Positions 27,803 through 35,468 of a stretch of 64,000 bases of DNA are shown piece by piece. The translations under genes and the position numbers were made by a program. The number at the start of each line of letters is the position of its first letter. Position 1 is the stretch's first letter. The DNA lies in the NCBI GenBank assembly GCA_026003215.1, contig BPGV01000001.1:89570-153569 (forward strand), in the 5' to 3' direction. The notes under the pieces were generated by a model. That model was given only the letters and a program-made list of their open reading frames with translations. It did not search any database and had not been told where the DNA came from. The stretch comes from Bacteroidia bacterium (GTDB taxonomy: Bacteria > Bacteroidota > Bacteroidia > SpSt-205).

Positions 27803-29583
27803 GCGGGGGTGGCGAGGCTTGCGCGGGCTTTTTTGCGTCGGGCTATGGCGGCTTCAATATCTTCTAAGCGGCCTTTGGGAATAGCTTCGATGAGCTTCTG
27901 GGTGTAAGGGTGCTGGGGATTGCGGTAAATGTCCTCCGCATAGCCACTCTCTACGACCTGCCCCTGATTCATTACCAAGAGGCGGTCGCTCATAAACTTT
28001 ACCACACTGAGGTCATGGGAGATGAAAAGATATGACAGGCCAAACTGTTCTTGCAGGTCCAATAAAAGGTTGAGCACTTGAGCTTGTACAGACACATCTA
28101 AGGCCGAAACGCTTTCATCACAAATAATAAACTTAGGTTGGACGGCGAGAGCGCGAGCGATAGCGATGCGTTGCCGCTGCCCACCGGAAAACTCATGTGG
28201 ATATCGGTAAAAGTGGTCGGCTTCCAAGCCTACTTTTTCTAAGAGTTCTATGGCTTTTTCTTTGGCTTCTTTGGGGTTTTGGGCGATTTTATGGAAAAGG
28301 AGCGGTTCCGTGAGGGCAGTACCGACGGTAAGGCGTGGGTTGAGCGAGCTGTAGGGGTCTTGGAAGATAATCTGCATGTGCCTGCGCAGGCGCCGCAGCT
28401 CCTCCGCAGAAAGGCCGGTCACTTCCTTACTCATAAAGACCACGCGGCCGCCAGTTGGTTCAATCAAGCGGAGGATGGCCCGGCCAGTGGTGGTTTTGCC
28501 GGACCCCGACTCCCCTACTAAGCCTACCGTTTCACCGGGGTGCAGCGTAAAAGACACATTATCCACCGCTTTTACATAATCTACCACTTTGCCAAAGATA
28601 CCCTTGGTGACAGGGAAGTATACTTGTAGGTTTTCTACTTTGAGGAGCGGCTCTTGCTGGGCGAGTTTTTGTTGGCGCTGGCGGTAGGCTGCTTCGGAGA
28701 GGGTCTCGGCGCGCAGGGCCTCTTCTACAGTGAGTTTTTCGGGGGCTTTGAGGAAATCTACCAGCGTGGGCAAGCGGTGCAAACGCTTGTCTAAGGGCGG
28801 GCGGCACGCAATCAGTCCCTTCGTATAAGCTTCTTTGGGATGACTGAAAATATCTCGTACAGACCCCTGTTCTACCACTTTACCTTTGTACATGACGAGT
28901 ACTTCGTCGCATATTTCGCCAATGACCCCCAAGTCGTGCGATATGAAGATAAGACTCATGTGGTGGCGCGCTTGGAGTTCTAAGAGGAGGTCCAGGATGG
29001 TTTTTTGTACGGTTACATCTAAGGCGGTGGTGGGTTCGTCGGCAATCAGGAGGGCGGGTTCGCAGCTGATGGCCATGGCAATCATGACGCGCTGCTTTTG
29101 GCCGCCCGAGAGCTGGTGCGGGTAAGCGCCAAAGATGCGGGCGGGGTTAGGGAGTTTTACCTCTTCAAATAAAGCGAGGGTACGTTCCTTAGCTTCTTTG
29201 TAAGAGACTTTTTGGTGAAGCCGTATAGCTTCCACGACTTGGTCGCCGCAGGTAAAGACCGGATTGAGGCTGGTCATGGGCTCTTGGAAGATCATGGCGA
29301 TCTCGTTGCCCCGTAGGTGGCGCATTTGGGGGGAGGAGAGGGTAAGGAGGTTTACCCGCCCCAGCGACGGCGAATCAAACCAAATCTCGCCGCTGGTGAT
29401 GCGGCCCGGTGGTATGGGGATAAGCCGCATGATAGCCAAGGAAGTAACGCTTTTCCCTGAGCCAGATTCGCCGACTATCCCTAAGGTTTCGCCACGCTTG
29501 AGCGTAAAGCTTACCTGCTCAATAGCCGAAACATACCCGGCTCGGGTTTCAAAGCCCACCGATAAGTCTCGAAGTTCCAACAT
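27799..29583 (-). CDS. Peptide/nickel-type ABC transporter, two fused ATPase domains
   Basis: A 594-residue protein with two complete ABC ATPase domains. The first has Walker [10 protein letters not shown], signature LSGGQKQRV and Walker [13 protein letters not shown]. The second has Walker [10 protein letters not shown], signature FSGGQRQRI and Walker [13 protein letters not shown]. This is the DppD-DppF/GsiA arrangement that powers import of peptides, nickel or glutathione. The start at 29583 is preferred over a longer frame because TATATTTG is 5 nt upstream and [11 protein letters not shown] is a normal beginning. No permease or binding protein is next to it, so its partners must lie elsewhere. 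Confidence 0.92.
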   Translation of the reverse strand: MLELRDLSVGFETRAGYVSAIEQVSFTLKRGETLGIVGESGSGKSVTSLAIMRLIPIPPGRITSGEIWFDSPSLGRVNLLTLSSPQMRHLRGNEIAMIFQEPMTSLNPVFTCGDQVVEAIRLHQKVSYKEAKERTLALFEEVKLPNPARIFGAYPHQLSGGQKQRVMIAMAISCEPALLIADEPTTALDVTVQKTILDLLLELQARHHMSLIFISHDLGVIGEICDEVLVMYKGKVVEQGSVRDIFSHPKEAYTKGLIACRPPLDKRLHRLPTLVDFLKAPEKLTVEEALRAETLSEAAYRQRQQKLAQQEPLLKVENLQVYFPVTKGIFGKVVDYVKAVDNVSFTLHPGETVGLVGESGSGKTTTGRAILRLIEPTGGRVVFMSKEVTGLSAEELRRLRRHMQIIFQDPYSSLNPRLTVGTALTEPLLFHKIAQNPKEAKEKAIELLEKVGLEADHFYRYPHEFSGGQRQRIAIARALAVQPKFIICDESVSALDVSVQAQVLNLLLDLQEQFGLSYLFISHDLSVVKFMSDRLLVMNQGQVVESGYAEDIYRNPQHPYTQKLIEAIPKGRLEDIEAAIARRKKARASLATPA

Positions 29584-29588
29584 CCCCC

Positions 29589-29596
29589 CAAATATA
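29589..29596 (-). promoter_or_regulatory. -7 promoter element of the ABC ATPase gene
   Basis: TATATTTG on the minus strand, 5 nt before the ATG at 29583. It sets the start. Confidence 0.65.
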
Positions 29597-29626
29597 GGGA
29601 TTTGGTGATGGGCAGCGGTTTTTTTG

Positions 29627-29634
29627 TACTTTTG
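29627..29634 (+). promoter_or_regulatory. -7 promoter element of rpmG
   Basis: TACTTTTG, 4 nt before the ATG at 29639. Confidence 0.65.
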
Positions 29635-29638
29635 CCGC

Positions 29639-29821
29639 ATGGCTAAAAAGAAAGGCAACCGCATCCAAGTGGTGCTGGAATGCACCGAGCATGCCGCCAA
29701 CGGCTTGCCGGGCACTTCGCGGTATTATACTTGGAAAAACCGCAAAAATACGCCCGGACGTTTAGAGCTTCGCAAATATAATCCTATCTTACGTCGTCAC
29801 ACCATTCATAGAGAAGTCAAA
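29639..29821 (+). CDS. rpmG: 50S ribosomal protein L33 (bL33)
   Basis: A 60-residue protein with the L33 pattern: [18 protein letters not shown], then [20 protein letters not shown] and a basic tail. It lacks the four zinc-binding cysteines of the C+ form (only one Cys is present), so it is a zinc-independent paralogue. It is followed after 11 nt by the DUF4295 gene, a pairing typical of Bacteroidota. The ATG sits 4 nt after its promoter element. Confidence 0.95.
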
Positions 29822-29832
29822 TAAATAAGCGT

Positions 29833-29994
29833 ATGGCGAAGAAGACCGTAGCGACTTTCCGTTCAGGAGATAAGAAAGCCGGTTTTACGCGGGTGATTTA
29901 TCCCGTAAAAGACGCACAAGGGCGCACGCGCTTTCATAAGAAGCTCGTTTCGTCTGACCAGCTGCAGTCCTTCCTAACGCAGCGCGCTAAGTAA
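29833..29994 (+). CDS. DUF4295 small basic protein, ribosome-associated
   Basis: A 53-residue basic protein (MAKKTVATFRSGDKKAGFTR ... SFLTQRAK). DUF4295 proteins follow rpmG in Bacteroidota. From memory, I believe this family corresponds to a Bacteroidota-specific large-subunit ribosomal protein, but I cannot confirm that here. It shares the transcript with rpmG, and the metallo-hydrolase gene follows after 5 nt. Confidence 0.85.
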   Translation: MAKKTVATFRSGDKKAGFTRVIYPVKDAQGRTRFHKKLVSSDQLQSFLTQRAK

Positions 29995-29999
29995 CGCGC

Positions 30000-30839
30000 A
30001 TGCGTCTGTATGCCATAGAAACGGGGCGCTTCGCCTTGGATGGCGGGGCGATGTTTGGGGTAGTGCCTAAGATGTTATGGGAGCGGCTTATTCCCCCCGA
30101 CAGCCGAAACCGCATCCCCATGGCTATGCGGGCCCTCCTGATAGAAGAAGGAAACCGCCTTTTACTCGTAGATGTGGGCGTAGGCCATAAATATACCCCT
30201 AAGTTTGCCGACTTATATGCGATTGACCACGGTACGCACACGCTGGAAGGCGAGCTTAAGAAATACGGCTTTTCCCCGGACGATATTACGGATGTGGTAC
30301 TGACGCATTTGCACTTTGACCATGCGGGGGGGAGCACTAAGCGAGTGGGAGAACGCATACAGCCGACTTTTCCGAAGGCTCGCTACTACATACAGCGTTC
30401 GCACTGGGAATGGGCCCACGCGCCTAATCCCCGCGAGCGCGCCAGCTTTTTTCCCGAAAACTACGACCCCATCGCCGAAGCCGGCCAGCTTGTGCTCCTG
30501 GAAGGCGAGCAAGAACTTATCCCGGGCGTGTGCCTGCGGGTGGTCAATGGCCATACCGAAGGCCAGCAGCTCGTAGAAGTCCAGTACAAAGGTTACATTA
30601 TCCTGTACGGCGCCGATCTTTTTCCCACCAGTGCGCACCTCCCTTTGCCGTATGTGATGGCTTACGATGTGCGTCCTTTGGTTACTTTTGAAGAGCGCCA
30701 GCGTATCCTCCCGTGGCTTGTCCAAAAACAAGTAATTGTTTTTTACGAGCACGACGCTTCGGTAGAAGCCAGTACCGTTATTGAAAAAGAACCCGGCAAG
30801 TATGAGCGGGGCGAACTTGTTTCTCTGAAAGACTTATAA
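30000..30839 (+). CDS. MBL-fold metallo-hydrolase
   Basis: A 279-residue metallo-beta-lactamase-fold enzyme. The dimetal motif HLHFDHAGG is at about residues 101-109, with a later His (NGHTEGQQ), Asp (YGADLFPTS) and His (YEHDAS) completing the site. Lactonases, thioesterases and other hydrolases share this layout (AiiA/YtnP-like spacing), so the substrate is open. It sits 5 nt after the DUF4295 gene and 5 nt before the hotdog thioesterase, implying one transcript with the ribosomal genes. Confidence 0.88.
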   Translation: MRLYAIETGRFALDGGAMFGVVPKMLWERLIPPDSRNRIPMAMRALLIEEGNRLLLVDVGVGHKYTPKFADLYAIDHGTHTLEGELKKYGFSPDDITDVVLTHLHFDHAGGSTKRVGERIQPTFPKARYYIQRSHWEWAHAPNPRERASFFPENYDPIAEAGQLVLLEGEQELIPGVCLRVVNGHTEGQQLVEVQYKGYIILYGADLFPTSAHLPLPYVMAYDVRPLVTFEERQRILPWLVQKQVIVFYEHDASVEASTVIEKEPGKYERGELVSLKDL

Positions 30840-30844
30840 AGAAG

Positions 30845-31291
30845 GTGAGCCAGCGCATTTGGTTTGTAGAGGCCACACCTGCCGCCCTCAATGAACTGGC
30901 CCAGGGGACTTTGGTAGAGGCGTTGGGTATTACTTTCACGGAGGTGGGGCCGGATTATATCCGGGGGCGTATGCCCGTGGATGGACGAACCCGCCAGTAT
31001 TTAGGGATGCTGCATGGCGGGGCGAGCGTGGCTTTGGCCGAGACGATAGCCAGCACGGCTTCTAATCTGGTGGTCAATCCCCAGACCCACTACTGCGTGG
31101 GCCTGGAAATCAATGCTAACCACCTTCGTGCGGTGCGACAAGGCTATGTGTGGGGCGAGGCGCGGCCCCTGCACCTCGGACGCACCACCCACGTCTGGGA
31201 TATCCGCCTCTACGAAGAAGGTACTAATGCCTTAGTAGCGGTTATCCGGCATACCGTGATTGTCCTCAGCCGCTTAGAAAAGAACCCGTAG
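30845..31291 (+). CDS. Hotdog-fold thioesterase, PaaI family
   Basis: A 148-residue single hotdog domain. GMLHGGASVALAETIAS is the PaaI-type active-site helix region, followed by the strands NPQTHYCVGLEINANHLR and GRTTHVWDIRLYEEG. Members hydrolyse acyl-CoA thioesters, often phenylacetyl- or menaquinone-related (ENTH/MenI). Starts at GTG, 5 nt after the previous stop. The Asn/Gln/Glu catalytic choices cannot be resolved by eye, so the substrate is unknown. Confidence 0.88.
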   Translation: MSQRIWFVEATPAALNELAQGTLVEALGITFTEVGPDYIRGRMPVDGRTRQYLGMLHGGASVALAETIASTASNLVVNPQTHYCVGLEINANHLRAVRQGYVWGEARPLHLGRTTHVWDIRLYEEGTNALVAVIRHTVIVLSRLEKNP

Positions 31292-31436
31292 GAGGTGGAT
31301 ATCTTCACGATTTTCCACATAGCCTCTTACCTTTGGCTTTGTCTGTGGAAGTCCCTGCCTTTAACGTCCCTGTTTTGTGTGAGCCCAGCAAGAAGTAGGT
31401 GTAACGTGGGGTTACTTAGCTAAGAATGTCGGTAGC
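31292..31436. other. Intergenic stretch with an orphan promoter element
   Basis: Holds TTTTCCACA (31311-31319, DnaA-box-like) and TACCTTTG (31328-31335, plus strand). No gene of normal length follows on that strand. A GTG 9 nt after the element opens only a 17-codon frame. A small RNA start is possible. Confidence 0.3.
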
Positions 31437-31814
31437 TTAGGAAGTAGGGGATGGGGGGGTTATGTGCTTTTGGAGGATAGTCCACAGGGTGAGGAGGCGG
31501 TTTTCTAAGCAAGTTTGGAGGGTTTCTGTTTCGGCGGCTGCGGTGAGGAGGGCAGCAGTTACTTCCCCTGGGGATACTTCTGCGGCTTCTGCCAGGGTGA
31601 GGAGTGCTTGGCCTGCTTCTGTCTGCCAGAAACCTACTTCCAGGGAGGCTTCCTCGTGGCGGGTGGCAGGCGGGAGCCAGATCTGATACTCGTCGTACAA
31701 GTAGGTGCGTAAGCTGTAGTAATGGACAACCTCATCCTGAGGCGGGGTGTAAAAGGGTCCTATAAGGGCAGAGACCGGCTCGGATAAATGCTTCTGCAAG
31801 ATCGCCGCTTCCAT
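31437..31814 (-). CDS. Conserved-looking hypothetical protein
   Basis: A 125-residue acidic, soluble protein (MEAAILQKHLSEPVSALIG ...). The N-terminal half is strand-like (VHYYSLRTYLYDEYQIWLPP) and the C-terminal half is helical and Ala/Leu/Glu-rich. I do not recognise a family. It is supported as real by TATATTTG 5 nt before the ATG and by codon use like its neighbours. It is separated from the thioesterase by a 145-bp gap and converges on it. Confidence 0.55.
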   Translation of the reverse strand: MEAAILQKHLSEPVSALIGPFYTPPQDEVVHYYSLRTYLYDEYQIWLPPATRHEEASLEVGFWQTEAGQALLTLAEAAEVSPGEVTAALLTAAAETETLQTCLENRLLTLWTILQKHITPPSPTS

Positions 31815-31819
31815 GAGAG

Positions 31820-31827
31820 CAAATATA
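31820..31827 (-). promoter_or_regulatory. -7 promoter element of the 31437-31814 gene
   Basis: TATATTTG on the minus strand, 5 nt before the start at 31814. Confidence 0.6.
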
Positions 31828-31992
31828 CAAAAAAGATAGTTTGCGACTTGAGAAGAGATAGGCGAGATAGGGCATTGGCGACTCTACTAAATTTTACAGG
31901 CTTATCTACCAGCATATGAGACAATATACCTGTAAGGGGTCTAAGCTCTGCTGATAGAGGAATGATTTATTTGTCTTTTACTGCTCTTTGGT

Positions 31993-33556
31993 TTAGTTAT
32001 CCAATGCTGTTATATGTTTTATATCATAAATGATTATGCTATCATACCTCATGACTACGTTTCTGGTGATTATTTCGGCTTTGATGGTGTCATTATCATT
32101 GAGCTTACCTCCGTAACTGATGAGATATTTTGCTCCCTTCTTGGCCTTATCTATATAGCACTGTATGTTGCCGCAATTGTTATACAAGCTCCATCCTTGC
32201 AGACCTAAAATAGACAAAACATATGTAGGAGATGCATCAAAGTTGCAGATAGCTGTATCTCCGATTTTGATACCGCTTTTCTCTAAGACTTTACTTCCAA
32301 CAAAGGGGGAGATTTTTCGAATAAGAGCCCATTTGATTCTATCTTCATTAGCAAACCACCAATGCATACCTACTTCATAGTCACTCATAAGTATTCCTGA
32401 GTTACCAATTGGCTTTCCCCACCTCCATCGTATGTTTTCTATTGAATAAATCAGGTTATATGATGTAAGTATCAGCATGATAGCATAATAAATCTTAGTA
32501 TCTATCTCTCTTAACAACTTAGCCAATATGATTATGCTTATTATTACTGAAGGTACTATGGGTATCATGTAGTAGTCATGCTCGTTAAATACTTTAAAAC
32601 CATAAAATAAGGTATGTAATAGAAAATAATGCTACTAAGGCCACTTTAGTTATGAATTCTTTGGTAAATATGTGTTTATAGATTATTGCTAATACGATTA
32701 TTATCAGATAATAGAGGGAAGATGATTGAATATAGCCAAGCTGGTACTTCATGAGCCTGTCCCATTCTTTTAGTACAATTGACATTTCATCTTTATTTGC
32801 TGCAAATATTGATATTTCCTTAGGTAGTTGTACATAGTACTGGTTGCTAACTAAGAAATGTGTATACCATAACCCAATAATTGTAAAACTTATCAATAGA
32901 CAGAACAACTTATTCAGTGAAAATCTATATAATAACTCTGTAATATGATAGGCTATTGGTAGTATGAGTACAGGCAAGCGTAGTAACCCACATAGGGTTA
33001 GACTAATGAATGACAAAATAAGTAAGTATTGTTTTTCATTATGCTTATTTAACTCAAGTAAATATACGCTTATAATTCCGAATGAAAGAGCAGAAATATC
33101 TGTGATATAACTCCAACCATAATAGAACACAATGGGTATTGTAAGGAAGTTAGTTGCGACTACAATAGCTCCGAAATAGTCATCTAAGTATTGTTTTGCC
33201 CAAAATACTAAAAAACAAGATCCGATATAAAGGAGTATTATGTTTATGAGTTTGAGAAAATAAGGATATTTTTTGAAGAAAAACGATGAGATATAGTTTA
33301 GAATCGGAAATTCCTGTATAGAGTACTGTCCATATTCTTCATTTAGAAAGTTGTCTATCTTTGGATATAAGAAACTCGTTTTATCTAAGGCATAGTTCTT
33401 TACAATGGAAAAGTGCATGCTTTGTTTCTATTGATGTATGCCTTTGGGTAGCTCTCTAAGCTCTCTAATACTTCCGCCCATTAGTATTGTAAGTATTGCC
33501 ACTATAAATGTGTATATGGCGAGAACACTGATTATTTCTCTTTTGCTTGCTATCAT
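31993..33556 (-). pseudogene. GT39/PMT-like membrane glycosyltransferase, decayed
   Basis: Three in-order pieces of one gene. From an ATG at 33556 the frame reads MIASKREIISVLAIYTFIV... to PKGIHQ and meets TAG at 33430-33428, where relatives I recall carry Trp (IHQW). The same frame resumes as KQSMHFSIVKNYALDKT to about 32600, ending LILWF. A one-base shift there in TTTTAAA (KVFNEHDYYMIPIVP follows, the EHDYY motif of these integral-membrane transferases) joins the last piece, 32568-31993. At least ten hydrophobic segments are visible. Base composition is much more AT-rich than the neighbours, a sign of transfer. Two independent lesions make sequencing error alone an unlikely explanation. Confidence 0.75.
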
Positions 33557-33582
33557 ATGACTTGTTATTGTGTATTTTTATC

Positions 33583-33590
33583 GGTGTCAA
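33583..33590 (-). promoter_or_regulatory. -7-like element upstream of the glycosyltransferase pseudogene
   Basis: TATCTTTG on the minus strand, about 26 nt before the ATG at 33556; the leader is longer than usual in this window. Confidence 0.4.
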
Positions 33591-33599
33591 AGATAGGCT

Positions 33600-34225
33600 T
33601 ACTCATGTGATATTGGTGTCTGACACGCTGATTGCTATGCTTGGCTTGAAGGCAGAATGGCTTTTTTCTCAGGATAGACATGCCTTCGCGAAAGTAAGAA
33701 TTTTATTCCAAGGTCCCCTTTCTGGGGAGTGGCACAAAGGGATGAGCTATGCTAAGTTCGCTTGGGGAGGCTTCTTGCCGTTGCACAGCTCTTGACCGCC
33801 GTTGAAAGGCCAGGGTGTCGAGAAAATAGGCAACCCCTACACAAGGCGATTCGGCTATATAATAACCTCTCGGCTATGGTCAAGCCTCAACCCCTATACC
33901 GACGGGGTAGCCCAGTCCCAGAGGGCCGGCAGCCCAGCCAAGCCCCTTATCCCGTTGGCACCGTCGTGTATTGGCATATTCTCAGCGGCGCCGGACGCCA
34001 CCTTAAGAAAAGCCCAGCGATGCCCTTCCGAAGAAGGGCGCCCCAAAGCTATAATCTCGGTCCGGCTCCTCATCCTCGGGCGTAAGCTAACGATAGAGGT
34101 TTTTTTGAGTTCTCCGGCATCAAGTAAGGTCTTGCAAAAACGGAAAAAGCTGTATATTTACGGGCAGTGCAAGTGTCTGTCTCTATGAGTACCGGGATGT
34201 CGGAGGTGTGTAGGTAGCTGCTTAA
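33600..34225. other. Long non-coding GC-rich stretch
   Basis: About 620 bp without a convincing gene; small frames in it lack start signals or codon bias. It is much more GC-rich than the pseudogene on its left and has several hairpins: CCCTTC-CGAA-GAAGGG (34023-34038), CCCC-tttct-GGGG (about 33717-33729), GGCG-ccgga-CGCC (33992-34004), and the weaker CTATACC/GGGGTAG near 33893-33910. I looked for RNase P, tmRNA and group II intron cores and found none. It could be a structured RNA or remains of a lost gene. Confidence 0.35.
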
Positions 34226-34375
34226 TATCATTTTTGGGAGCATGCCACAGACGAGCAGACCGCTACCGAAGAGTTTGAGAGACTCTCTCCGGCGCATGGG
34301 TTTAGGCCTCCTGCGCTCAGCCACCTCCTCCTCTCCTCGCCTGAACCTGCGCTAAACTCCCTCCATAAAGCTCTC

Positions 34376-35194
34376 GTGGAATCCGTGCAGAAAGCACAAA
34401 ATAGTATCATCTTTTCTACTTTTAGGCTTGATAAGAATATAGAACTTATGCAGGAGATCCGCAAAAATGCCAGAGAAGGTGTGAAAGTTAAGCTTTTTGC
34501 TCCGCCTCATCAAGATATAATACAGCTTGTGGATGAGGGTATAGAGGTTTTTCTGCATCCTTATATGCATGCTAAATCTCTTTTGGTAGATAATCAGGAA
34601 GGATTTATTTTTACGGCTAACCTTCAGGAAAAGGGCTTAAAGACTGGGTTGGAAGTGGGTATAAGGCTTGCGCCTGAGCAGGTTAAGGACCTTATGGCCA
34701 TTTATGGAAGGTGGGAAAGGACTTTTCCTTATAAGGTGAAGCGCTCTGTGCCTATCCAGGATTTAGATACCTACTACAAGCTTGGCTCCCAGAATAGATT
34801 AGAGCCCGTGAAACTTATACTCATGGGGCCTAAGCAAACTAAAAGGCAGAAGGTGCAGAAAGTGGCAGAGCTGGTACGATTCTTTGCTGACATAAATACA
34901 AGCTGGGATGACAAAATAAAGAAACGCGAGTTAGAGCTTATCGCTATGGTGAGCCCTGCCCCAGATAAATATAAGGATATGGCGCCCACAGATAGTTTTA
35001 GCATACTCCAAGAGGAAAAAGTCGTGCTTATCTCTGACATTTTTAGATATGATGATATAAAAAAGATAAAAGAATGGGAAGCATACGATATATATTATGC
35101 TAAGAAGGCCCCCCCTTCTCCGGAGAATCAGGAGAAAAAGGAGGCGGCTGATGTGCAGGAAGGTAGTTCTACTACCTCCCCTTCTCAAAACTGA
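34376..35194 (+). CDS. Phospholipase-D-like domain protein, 5' end uncertain
   Basis: The GTG at 34376 gives 272 residues, but the frame is open upstream to 34226 without ATG, GTG or TTG. The upstream part reads like protein (LSHLLLSSPEPALNSLHKAL). One HKD-type motif is visible: HPYMHAKSLLVDNQEGFIFT followed by ANLQEKGL, as in PLD nucleases and phosphatidyltransferases. Typical members have two copies. The C-terminal third is charged with a Pro/Glu/Ser tail (PPSPENQEKKEAADV). A start lost by mutation or a frameshift around 34195-34225 are both possible. Helicase-associated PLD domains and stand-alone nucleases both fit. Confidence is good for the domain, low for the gene start. Confidence 0.6.
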   Translation: MESVQKAQNSIIFSTFRLDKNIELMQEIRKNAREGVKVKLFAPPHQDIIQLVDEGIEVFLHPYMHAKSLLVDNQEGFIFTANLQEKGLKTGLEVGIRLAPEQVKDLMAIYGRWERTFPYKVKRSVPIQDLDTYYKLGSQNRLEPVKLILMGPKQTKRQKVQKVAELVRFFADINTSWDDKIKKRELELIAMVSPAPDKYKDMAPTDSFSILQEEKVVLISDIFRYDDIKKIKEWEAYDIYYAKKAPPSPENQEKKEAADVQEGSSTTSPSQN

Positions 35195-35468
35195 GGGGTA
35201 GGGGGCTTCTGGATAGGGGCATCGGGCCCAGAGAGTCCAGAGGGGCACCCCTTGTGCTCCCTTGCAGGAGGGTAGAGAGAGCTCCCACCGAAGCGAGAGG
35301 TCCTACCTGAGAGATATGCTGCGCTGGAGGGAATAATACCGCTCTCGTGCCACAGGCCTACAACTTCCCAAAGGTGTTCTATAAATAGCCTTAGCCAAGT
35401 GGCGAGAGGCAAGCCTTATTTCCGAAGGTAAAAGCCTACCCGACCTTAGGTAGCGAGGAGATAGCCTC
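35195..35468. other. Non-coding stretch between PLD-like gene and cas3
   Basis: 274 bp with no supported frame. It is GC-rich with purine-rich tracts and partial inverted repeats (GGGGCACCCC at 35241-35250; CTCCCTTGCAGGAGGG at 35258-35273). No family signature was recognised. Confidence 0.3.

Noticed and set aside
29624-29638. Longer rpmG start
   Set aside because: It would lie inside the -7 element; the ATG at 29639 matches normal L33 length.
33547-34188. Small plus-strand frames in the non-coding region
   Set aside because: No start signal, odd composition and mutual overlap; no recognisable protein.
33600-35468. RNase P RNA, tmRNA or group II intron in the non-coding stretches
   Set aside because: The conserved cores (GAGGAAAGTCC and ACAGAA, tRNA-like ends, domain V) are absent on both strands.
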